From Chelativorans sp. Marseille-P2723 (lineage in GTDB: Bacteria > Pseudomonadota > Alphaproteobacteria > Rhizobiales > Rhizobiaceae), in assembly GCF_902809845.1 (NCBI RefSeq), contig NZ_CADDWI010000009.1, positions 186,001 through 250,000 on the forward strand: 64,000 nucleotides of DNA, written 5' to 3'. Each line of letters opens with the position of its first letter. Position 1 is the stretch's first letter. The notes under the pieces were generated by a model. The model saw nothing but the letters and a program-made list of their open reading frames with translations. It was not told the DNA's origin and ran no database searches. Made by a program: the position numbers and the translations under genes. Of the stretch, positions 58,617 to 64,000 are shown in pieces.

Positions 58617-59417
58617 TCAGGGTTTAGACCCGCTTTCAGTATCAATGTCGGCATAGCCCCATTCATGCACGTCGATCTCATAATCAACCGTCGAAAACAT
58701 GCGCCCCCGGCATATGCGAGCCTGTGGTGGCGGAAGCTGCCGCTGACTGGAAAGACGGTCCAGCAGTTCCTCCAGGAGCCACCCAGGCACCTTGTTTCTT
58801 TCGCTTGGGTATATCCAGCGAAAATTCAGAAGGTGAATAAGCAATACTTCCCAATGCGCCTCCATGTGCTGGAGGAGGCGCTTCCAGTCGATCTGCTCAT
58901 GTGCGCGAAGAATGAGGTGGGCAACGTCGGCCCCGTCGTAACGGTGGCGGTTCTGAATGAAGCATTTTGACCAGACCAGTTCAGTAGGGCCGACAAGTTG
59001 CACCTGGTGACCAAGCACATTGCTCGTTCGCGCGTGCTCGAACCAGATGTCGGAAACCAGCATCGTGCCATTCGACGAGGCATAGATGATGTCGAAAAAC
59101 AGCGGGCCGCGTTTCACTTTCGCGAGCCAGCGATCATCCTCTATGATGGCGGTTTCTCCCAGATTCTGAAAATGGGCGAGGATGCGTTGCGCATCTCCTG
59201 CCTTGCAAAAGATATCGAAGTCCTTGGTGACGCGTGAGATGCCGGTATAGGCGCTGACTGCAAAGGTTCCCGCGACGAGGAATGGTGAGCCCAAATCGAG
59301 CAATTTCTGTATCACATCCGCGTAAAATGCTTCCGCCTCGACACTGTCCAGCACTGGTGCTGCGCGAGCAACGATCGAGGTGGTTCCGATTGTAGAGACG
59401 TCCGGATCTCTCGCCAT
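58617..59417 (-). CDS. nucleotidyltransferase-fold protein
   Basis: A 266-residue protein of the polymerase-beta-like nucleotidyltransferase superfamily. The GTFAVSAYTG strand-turn (about 50-59) is followed by KDFDIF with catalytic acids D66 and D68, and FFDIIYAS with D109, so the full acid triad is present. The rest is helical and contains a WSKCFIQNRHRYDGADVAHL region (about 148-167). The ATG at 59417 follows GGAAGG. It resembles uncharacterised NTases (AbiEii/DUF6036-like) in fold, but no AbiEi antitoxin is adjacent. An EcfG-like promoter lies immediately upstream, suggesting stress induction. Confidence 0.78.
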   Translation of the reverse strand: MARDPDVSTIGTTSIVARAAPVLDSVEAEAFYADVIQKLLDLGSPFLVAGTFAVSAYTGISRVTKDFDIFCKAGDAQRILAHFQNLGETAIIEDDRWLAKVKRGPLFFDIIYASSNGTMLVSDIWFEHARTSNVLGHQVQLVGPTELVWSKCFIQNRHRYDGADVAHLILRAHEQIDWKRLLQHMEAHWEVLLIHLLNFRWIYPSERNKVPGWLLEELLDRLSSQRQLPPPQARICRGRMFSTVDYEIDVHEWGYADIDTESGSKP

Positions 59418-59444
59418 GGGGTCCTTCCGTTTTGCAGTTTCCTC

Positions 59445-59470
59445 AACCCCCTGGGGACACGGACGGTTCC
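59445..59470 (-). promoter_or_regulatory. EcfG-like stress promoter of the nucleotidyltransferase operon
   Basis: On the minus strand GGAAC (59466-59470), a 17-base spacer and GGTT (59445-59448) lie 27 bases before the start codon. The -35 box is exact and the -10 box differs from CGTT in one base. Confidence 0.5.
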
Positions 59471-59580
59471 GAGACGGACCTTTCCGTCCTGGTGCTTTCA
59501 TTCTGAAAGAGATCTCGATCTGGGGATTTCTGCTCAACGTGTCCCGACGCTGACGAGGTGTAATGACACCACCAGCCAGA

Positions 59581-60159
59581 TCACCGGAGTGTGACTACCC
59601 GTACCTTGGTGGCAAGCGGGCCTGTATCGCCAATCTCCTCCACGTATCGAACCTCATCACCGACCTGGAGCTTGTCGAAATCGCCTTGGAGGACGGAGTT
59701 GCGGTGGAAATAGAGATTGCTGCCCTCCTTCGTCAGAAGAAAGCCGTGATCTTCGTCAGGATAAATCTGGGAGACTTGGCCGAGAAACTGGTTCTGGGAA
59801 TCATGATGGGCTGCCTTGCTGCGGCCACGCCTCTCCTCCTTGAGTTGCGCAAGGCGGCGTTCTGCAATAGCGAATGCATCGTTGATCGCGTTAGCAAGAT
59901 CCGGAGTTTGGTATTTCTGTTGCAGCCGTTCGGGCTCGTAAGCAACGACAAGCGGCGCAACTCCGGGAATACTGAGTTCGATTCGCACCACCGGGGGGAC
60001 CGTCCCCTCAACATTTTGTGCCCGTTGATCGACCGTCACGCGTGCGCCGATGATCCGCTCGTAAATGCCCTCAAGCTTGTCAACCCGGGCACGGATCTCC
60101 TGTTCCGCCCAATCGGTTTTCTCACATCGATGGAACGCAATTTGCAACGGAATCTGCAT
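59581..60159 (-). CDS. ribosome hibernation factor fused to a cold-shock domain
   Basis: A 192-residue protein. The first 110 residues resemble HPF/RaiA (IPLQIAFHRCEKTDWAEQEI, then a conserved core through ANAINDAFAIAERRL), which silences ribosomes in stationary phase. Residues about 124-190 form a cold-shock domain with the RNA-binding motifs DHGFLL and LYFHRNSV. The ATG at 60159 follows GAGG. The domain order HPF then CSD is known from some proteobacterial proteins. A divergent EcfG-type promoter pair lies upstream, so it should be induced in the general stress response. Confidence 0.8.
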   Translation of the reverse strand: MQIPLQIAFHRCEKTDWAEQEIRARVDKLEGIYERIIGARVTVDQRAQNVEGTVPPVVRIELSIPGVAPLVVAYEPERLQQKYQTPDLANAINDAFAIAERRLAQLKEERRGRSKAAHHDSQNQFLGQVSQIYPDEDHGFLLTKEGSNLYFHRNSVLQGDFDKLQVGDEVRYVEEIGDTGPLATKVRVVTLR

Positions 60160-60207
60160 CACTTCCTCATCATTGCCAGCGCCTGGTTGCGCCTTCTTGC
60201 ATCCTAA

Positions 60208-60233
60208 AACCTCAAGGCTCGACAAGTTGTTCC
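60208..60233 (-). promoter_or_regulatory. EcfG-like stress promoter of the HPF-CSD gene
   Basis: On the minus strand GGAAC (60229-60233), a 17-base spacer and GGTT (60208-60211) precede the gene by 48 bases. It is back to back with the DUF427 promoter. Confidence 0.5.
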
Positions 60234-60249
60234 CCATGGTCGGGCTGCC

Positions 60250-60274
60250 GGAACCTCGTGCCAAGGCCTGCGTT
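60250..60274 (+). promoter_or_regulatory. EcfG stress promoter of the DUF427 operon
   Basis: GGAAC (60250-60254), a 16-base spacer and CGTT (60271-60274) match the alphaproteobacterial general-stress consensus exactly. It is 29 bases before the DUF427 start codon. Confidence 0.7.
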
Positions 60275-60303
60275 AGGTCGTGAGGAGACGAGGAGCCAAA
60301 CCC

Positions 60304-60687
60304 GTGAACGAGAAACCCAAAGCCACAATCGAACCGTACGCCGGCACGGTGAAGGTGATGTTCTCCGATGCCATAGTTGCTTCAACCGACAACGCGGTTC
60401 TGCTCAAGGAAGAAGGCCACGATCCGGTCTTCTACATTCCTTTTGAGGATATCTATTTCGAGTTCCTGAGGAGTTCGTCGACGGTGAGCCGCTGTCCGCT
60501 CAAAGGCAAGGCACGGTATTGGAACGCAGAAGCAGTCGGCAGTGCGGCCGATGACGTAATGTGGGCGTATGACCATCCGCTCCCTGAGATGGAAGGTATC
60601 AGACAGCATGGTGCGTTTGACCCTTCCAAGGTAAAAATCGAGGCCACGCCGCAGCAGGACATCCTGCATACGCCGCACTTGCCATAG
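60304..60687 (+). CDS. DUF427 family protein
   Basis: A 127-residue cytoplasmic protein of the DUF427 family (also named NTP_transf_9). Typical stretches are VKVMFSDAIVASTDNAVLL (about 14-32), VFYIPFEDI (about 41-49), CPLKGKARYWN (about 64-74) and the terminal DDVMWAYDHPLPEMEGIRQHGAFDP. No biochemical role is established for the family. The GTG at 60304 has GAGGAG at eight bases; the frame opens eight codons earlier. An exact EcfG promoter precedes it and two small genes follow in the same direction. Confidence 0.85.
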   Translation: MNEKPKATIEPYAGTVKVMFSDAIVASTDNAVLLKEEGHDPVFYIPFEDIYFEFLRSSSTVSRCPLKGKARYWNAEAVGSAADDVMWAYDHPLPEMEGIRQHGAFDPSKVKIEATPQQDILHTPHLP

Positions 60688-60710
60688 CCGTGTCCTGCGG
60701 AGCAAAGCGC

Positions 60711-61010
60711 ATGAGCAAGCCCAACCAGTCGCCTAATCCGCCAACAGCGCAGCGTTTGCGGGCCGATATTGACGACGGCAAAACTGGCGAGAAAATTCGG
60801 TATCCCGATCCTGCCGCGGTTCCACTCGGCACGGACGCTGAAGCTGCCGGGCAGCCTCCTTCAATTGAGGAGCGCAAACAGGAAGCCGAAAGCCGTGCAT
60901 ACACGTCCGAGCCGGCCGAGCGTGGAAGGGGAACACTCCTGATCTACGCGCTTCTGATTGTGGGCACCGCTTTGATTGTTTTCGCAGCCTATGGTCTCTT
61001 GCGCACTTGA
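60711..61010 (+). CDS. small single-span membrane protein
   Basis: A 99-residue protein with a polar, acidic N-terminal part and one C-terminal membrane helix (about 78-97, LLIYALLIVGTALIVFAAYG). Topology is probably N-in, tail-anchored. The ATG follows GGAG at eight bases. It lies 23 bases after the DUF427 gene and is likely in the same stress-induced transcript. No family recognised. Confidence 0.6.
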   Translation: MSKPNQSPNPPTAQRLRADIDDGKTGEKIRYPDPAAVPLGTDAEAAGQPPSIEERKQEAESRAYTSEPAERGRGTLLIYALLIVGTALIVFAAYGLLRT

Positions 61011-61022
61011 AGTGAGGCAACC

Positions 61023-61259
61023 ATGAGTCAACCCAACCCCGAGCCGACGCCTCCCAAGCCGCCGCCGGCTCCTTACCCTGAACCGAAGCCCGTGCGCGAG
61101 CCCGATCCGGACCGTTTGCCGGACGAGGACCCGCTGCCCAATCCTGACGAAGTGGAAGGCCCTCCAAAACGGATGAAGGTAAGCGCAGACCGCCTTAGCG
61201 GTTGTCCTCGTAAAGCTGGCGTGTCTTCTCGTCACGCGCGACCTTCTCCGCGCTGGTAA
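61023..61259 (+). CDS. proline-rich small protein
   Basis: A 78-residue product whose first 48 residues are very rich in proline, glutamate and aspartate, with PxPEP-type repeats; it must be disordered. GTGAGG precedes the ATG and it follows the previous gene by 12 bases, which supports translation. Its last 22 codons overlap, antisense, a small membrane protein gene (61195-61350), so either the C-terminus or the neighbour's end has drifted. No family recognised. Confidence 0.5.
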   Translation: MSQPNPEPTPPKPPPAPYPEPKPVREPDPDRLPDEDPLPNPDEVEGPPKRMKVSADRLSGCPRKAGVSSRHARPSPRW

Positions 61260-61350
61260 GCTTTCTGCGGCGCATCAGGGCGTAGATGATCAGGCCCGCA
61301 AGCAGAAAGGGCGCTATACCGACAATGAAAAACCACAGATAGTCAGCCAT
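61195..61350 (-). CDS. very small membrane protein (51 residues)
   Basis: A 51-codon frame with start MADYLWFFIVGIAPFLLAG, one membrane helix (about 5-26) and a charged tail RRRKLTSAEKVARDEKTRQ. GGAGG lies five bases before the ATG. The composition (helix followed by a basic then mixed-charge amphipathic tail) is typical of conserved tiny envelope-stress proteins. It overlaps the 3' end of the proline-rich gene on the other strand. Confidence 0.65.
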   Translation of the reverse strand: MADYLWFFIVGIAPFLLAGLIIYALMRRRKLTSAEKVARDEKTRQLYEDNR

Positions 61351-61574
61351 ACAATCCTCCACAAACGTTCAACACGCCCGACTTCAGGACCTGCCGGTAT
61401 CGCGCAGGATGTTCGGGCTACCGGCTGACATTCGCAGCCTTACCGTGGACGAGCCTTCGCCGCATCCGCATAGTCATGCCGATGGACGCCCTCAGAGACC
61501 GGTTGAGGAAGGTCATCGACGTGGTTTCCGCATCAGGGCAACGGCACCGCGCGATGATTGTTCCGCCGGCAAGA

Positions 61575-62705
61575 TCATCGCTCGCTATTCTCGCGCAGCC
61601 AGCGCAGAACGAGGGACTCGTCCTCGTCCAGTCCCTTGAAGGGCCGTCGGTAGCGGCGGCGTAACTCAACCATGTCGGCGGCAAGCTGCCCCTCCTGCCA
61701 TGCGTCAATAACGAGGGGATGGATGTAGCAGCGACGACAAACGGCTCTTGTATTGCGTAGCTTGCGAGCAACCCGGTCAACGACCGCATTGATCTGGCGG
61801 GCCGCCTGTTTTTTGCTGGTCGGCGGCTCCTCTTCTGACAACATTATGGCGGCCGCACAGGTCGCTCCCCAGGTGCGGAAATGCTTGGAGGAGAAATCTT
61901 CACCCAAATGCTCGTGAATGTAGTCGTTTACATCCTGGGACTGTACAGGCCGGCGGATACCCTCCTCGTCCAGATATTGGAACAGGTGCTGGCCTGGCAA
62001 CTCCTGGATCGTCCGCACGATGCGCGCAATGCGGCGATCCTGAAGCTTCAGCTTCCACTCCTGCCCGGACTTGCCGATGAATGAGAAACGGAGGCTTGCG
62101 CCCTCCACTGCAACATGGCGATTTTCCAGCGTGGTGAGGCCAAAGCTGCTGTTTTCCCGTTTGTAGGTTTCGTTTCCGATGCGGATTAATGTCCGGTCGA
62201 GCAGCCATACAACTGAAGCCACTGCCCGCTCCCACGGGACGCCGCGCCGCGCCAGATCCTCGTCTACCCGCCCCCGCAGCTTTGGCAGGCCCTCGGCAAA
62301 GGCGACAAGGCTAGAAAACTTCGCCTCATCTCGGCAGGCAAGCCAGGCAGGATGATATCGGTACTGCTTGCGCCCGCGCTGGTCACGCCCAGTGGCCTGA
62401 ATATGGCCGTCGGGCCAGGGTGAGATCCATACATCTTCCCATGCAGGCGGAATGGCCAACCGCCTGATACGTTCGCGCGTTTCTTCATCAGTGATCGCCA
62501 CGCCTCCCGGCGCGATATAGCCGAAGCCGCTCCCTGCCCGCCGCCGCCGGATTCCCGGTTCGCTATCGCTGACATACAGAAGACTGGCCCGTTGCGCATC
62601 CGCCAGCGAGCCGGGTGTGGCAGAGACCAAAGCTTCCGTTTCTTGCAGCTTATGCTCCTTCCGAGTGGTCGTCATGGCAAACGGTAAATAAGGAGCCTCA
62701 CCCAT
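61575..62705 (-). CDS. DNA topoisomerase IB
   Basis: A 376-residue poxvirus-type topoisomerase IB, which relaxes supercoils by transient cleavage of one strand through a 3'-phosphotyrosine. The N-terminal domain ends with GRDQRGRKQYRYHP (catalytic arginine). The catalytic domain carries KLQDRRIARIV, SKHFRTWGAT (second arginine) and the tyrosine in RRCYIHP. The start is uncertain: the ATG at 62705 or one ten codons later (62675). Bacterial topo IB genes are frequent in stress-response gene neighbourhoods of Rhizobiales. Confidence 0.9.
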   Translation of the reverse strand: MGEAPYLPFAMTTTRKEHKLQETEALVSATPGSLADAQRASLLYVSDSEPGIRRRRAGSGFGYIAPGGVAITDEETRERIRRLAIPPAWEDVWISPWPDGHIQATGRDQRGRKQYRYHPAWLACRDEAKFSSLVAFAEGLPKLRGRVDEDLARRGVPWERAVASVVWLLDRTLIRIGNETYKRENSSFGLTTLENRHVAVEGASLRFSFIGKSGQEWKLKLQDRRIARIVRTIQELPGQHLFQYLDEEGIRRPVQSQDVNDYIHEHLGEDFSSKHFRTWGATCAAAIMLSEEEPPTSKKQAARQINAVVDRVARKLRNTRAVCRRCYIHPLVIDAWQEGQLAADMVELRRRYRRPFKGLDEDESLVLRWLRENSER

Positions 62706-62837
62706 GGTTCCAGCATAAGGGCTATAGGTCCTTACCTGAATGTCCCCACTATTGGAAAAAACACTTCCGGAGCTGTTGCCAAGTCGATCCCAAAGCGACA
62801 ATCCTTTGCTACAAAGGGCGAAAAAGTGGGGTTACTC

Positions 62838-63050
62838 ATGCAGCAGCAAAACAAGCGAGATAGGGGCCGTCAGGCAGATGCCCTGCCGCCACGGATCAGC
62901 ATCCTTCTGGAGGAAATCGAGAAGGAGCCCGTTCCGGAAAGGCTGCTCGCGCTGGCGAGGGAGCTTCAGGAGGCGCTTGTGGAACGGCGTGGGCTGGAAA
63001 GACGCTGCGAGGCTGTCGAGATGCAGGACCTGAAGGTTTCGCAGCCCTAA
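62838..63050 (+). CDS. NepR-like anti-sigma factor
   Basis: A 70-residue protein. The central RISILLEEIEKEPVPERLLALARELQ region (about 19-44) fits the NepR core, where an amphipathic helix is followed by E-P-V-P-[DE]-R-[FL]. NepR sequesters the stress sigma factor EcfG until phosphorylated PhyR releases it. No phyR or ecfG gene is visible in the window, so this may be an additional copy. The preceding GTGGGG is a weak ribosome site; a GTG at 62826 is an alternative start. The stop lies one base from the next, convergent, gene. Confidence 0.6.
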   Translation: MQQQNKRDRGRQADALPPRISILLEEIEKEPVPERLLALARELQEALVERRGLERRCEAVEMQDLKVSQP

Positions 63051-63051
63051 A

Positions 63052-64000
63052 CTAGACATTAAGCCCGGCCTTGGCATCCCTTGCGGCAAGGCGGAACCAG
63101 ACGATGGTCCGTTCCAGCCCTTCGTGCAGCGCAATACGCGGGCTCCAGCCAAGCAGATCCCGGGCGCGCGAAATGTCCGGGCGCCGGCGTTGAGGGTCGT
63201 CCTGCGGTAGCGGGCAATGGGTGACTAACCCGCCGCCGGGGATCATTCTGCCAATAAGGCTGGCAAGCTCGGCGACGGTAGCTTCTTCCGGGTTGCCAAG
63301 GTTGACCGGCAGTCCGGGATTGGGGTTCATCGCCATCAAGGCCATCAAGCCCCTCACCATGTCCGAGACGTAGCAGAATGATCGTGTTTGCTGACCTGTG
63401 CCGTAGATGGTAAGCGGCTCGTCCTTCAATGCCTGATTGATGAAATTGGAAACGATACGCCCATCGTCGGCCTGCATTCGCGGGCCGTAGGTATTGAAAA
63501 TACGAGCCACCCTCGCATCGACCCGCCCCAGCCGCAGCAGATCGAAGCAGAGGGCTTCTGCCGCGCGCTTTCCCTCGTCATAGCAGGCACGCGGACCGGT
63601 ACAATTGACGTTGCCGTGATAATCCTCAGGTTGCGGATGGACGTGCGGATCACCATAGATCTCGCTCGTGGAAGCCTGAAGAAAACGCGCGCCATGATCC
63701 TCAGCCAGCGCCAGAAGGTTGTGCGTCCCAACCACGCTGGTCATCATCGTGTGTACGGGATCAGCCTGATAACGGGGCGGGGAGGCAGCACAAGCCAGAT
63801 TGTAGATTTCGTCGACTTTATCATCGAGCAAAAGCGGCTTACAGATGTCATGAACGATCACGCTGAAGCCCGGGCTGTTCCGGAGCGGCTCGATATTCGC
63901 TTCAGTGCTGGTGAGAAAACTGTCAACGCAAACCACCTGGCTGCCTTCGGCCAGGAGCGCATCGCAAAGATGAGAGCCGATGAAGCCTGCTCCGCCGGCG
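63052..64000 (-). CDS. UDP-glucuronate decarboxylase-like epimerase, 5' end beyond the window
   Basis: An extended SDR that begins outside the window. The visible part starts with GGAGFIGSHLCDALL, the NAD-binding motif, and continues through NLACAASPPRYQADPVHT, STSEIYGDP, CYDEGKRAAE (active-site tyrosine and lysine), RIFNTYGPRM and RSFCYVSDMVRG. These are hallmarks of UDP-xylose synthase (UDP-glucuronate decarboxylase). It supplies UDP-xylose or a similar sugar for surface polysaccharide. About ten or more N-terminal residues are missing. Confidence 0.85.
   Translation of the reverse strand, partial: AGGAGFIGSHLCDALLAEGSQVVCVDSFLTSTEANIEPLRNSPGFSVIVHDICKPLLLDDKVDEIYNLACAASPPRYQADPVHTMMTSVVGTHNLLALAEDHGARFLQASTSEIYGDPHVHPQPEDYHGNVNCTGPRACYDEGKRAAEALCFDLLRLGRVDARVARIFNTYGPRMQADDGRIVSNFINQALKDEPLTIYGTGQQTRSFCYVSDMVRGLMALMAMNPNPGLPVNLGNPEEATVAELASLIGRMIPGGGLVTHCPLPQDDPQRRRPDISRARDLLGWSPRIALHEGLERTIVWFRLAARDAKAGLNV

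Noticed and set aside
58617..59417. AbiE-type toxin-antitoxin system
   Set aside because: The nucleotidyltransferase has a suitable fold, but its partner is a metallophosphoesterase, not the winged-helix AbiEi antitoxin.
62678..62706. GGAAC followed by CGTT before topoisomerase IB
   Set aside because: The spacer is 23 bases instead of 16-17 and the -10 part would lie within the coding region, so it is not accepted as an EcfG promoter.

Overview
The window reads as a chromosomal segment of an alphaproteobacterium of the order Rhizobiales (Mesorhizobium/Aminobacter/Phyllobacteriaceae-like). The basis is gene content: a CpdR-type response regulator beside an N-formylglutamate amidohydrolase, HisN-type phosphatase, IalB and Omp25/RopB family envelope proteins, a ROSE-like thermometer on hsp20, EcfG-type (GGAAC-N16/17-CGTT) stress promoters and a NepR-like small protein. 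No species call is possible from sequence reading alone.

Layout. 1-4520: the end of a CBS-domain gene and a spermidine/putrescine-type ABC operon (potB-C-A-D, leftward). 5388-8825: persulfide dioxygenase (blh), a BigR-like ArsR redox repressor and a SulP permease, with a palindrome over the likely blh promoter. 8967-15768: YtoQ and the gltBD glutamate synthase operon. 16225-21785: threonine aldolase, thermometer-controlled hsp20, a lipase-like hydrolase, hisN, N-formylglutamate amidohydrolase, cpdR and tRNA-Val(GAC).

22063-48020 is a large catabolic region starting right after the tRNA. It holds a major-facilitator permease, two complete tripartite tricarboxylate (TctABC) transporters, one TRAP transporter, an IclR regulator and about fifteen enzymes. 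All four steps of the erythronate/tetronate route to dihydroxyacetone phosphate are present but scattered over several transcription units: DenD (46974-47957), an OtnI-like isomerase (35142-35945), OtnK (40011-41264) and OtnC (39364-40014). Around them are a lambda-crystallin-like 3-hydroxyacid dehydrogenase, a beta-keto acid cleavage enzyme (BKACE, DUF849), an HpcH/HpaI aldolase, two SDRs, a lactonase-type amidohydrolase, a cupin, a SnoaL-like protein, a sialidase-like beta-propeller and an alpha/beta hydrolase without a nucleophile. The main new observation is a palindrome, consensus AATTTCR-N5-CGAAATT (core TTTC-N7-GAAA), in the promoter gap of essentially every unit of this region: seven sites with a perfect core and one with a single mismatch. 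This suggests a single IclR-controlled regulon. A decayed junction at 35947-36179 carries the beginnings of a second DUF1537 kinase and of a PdxA-like dehydrogenase, apparently relics of a lost D-threonate branch.

48341-57300 is a cell-surface block: an Omp25-like porin, a secreted protein with an EF-hand-like loop, an IalB-family protein and a 2196-residue autotransporter with many 50-residue repeats, some nearly identical in DNA. 57903-63050 looks like a general-stress module: a nucleotidyltransferase plus metallophosphoesterase pair, an HPF/RaiA-cold-shock fusion, a DUF427 protein, three very small proteins, topoisomerase IB and a NepR-like protein, with EcfG-type promoters before three of the units. 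A UDP-glucuronate decarboxylase-like gene runs off the right edge.
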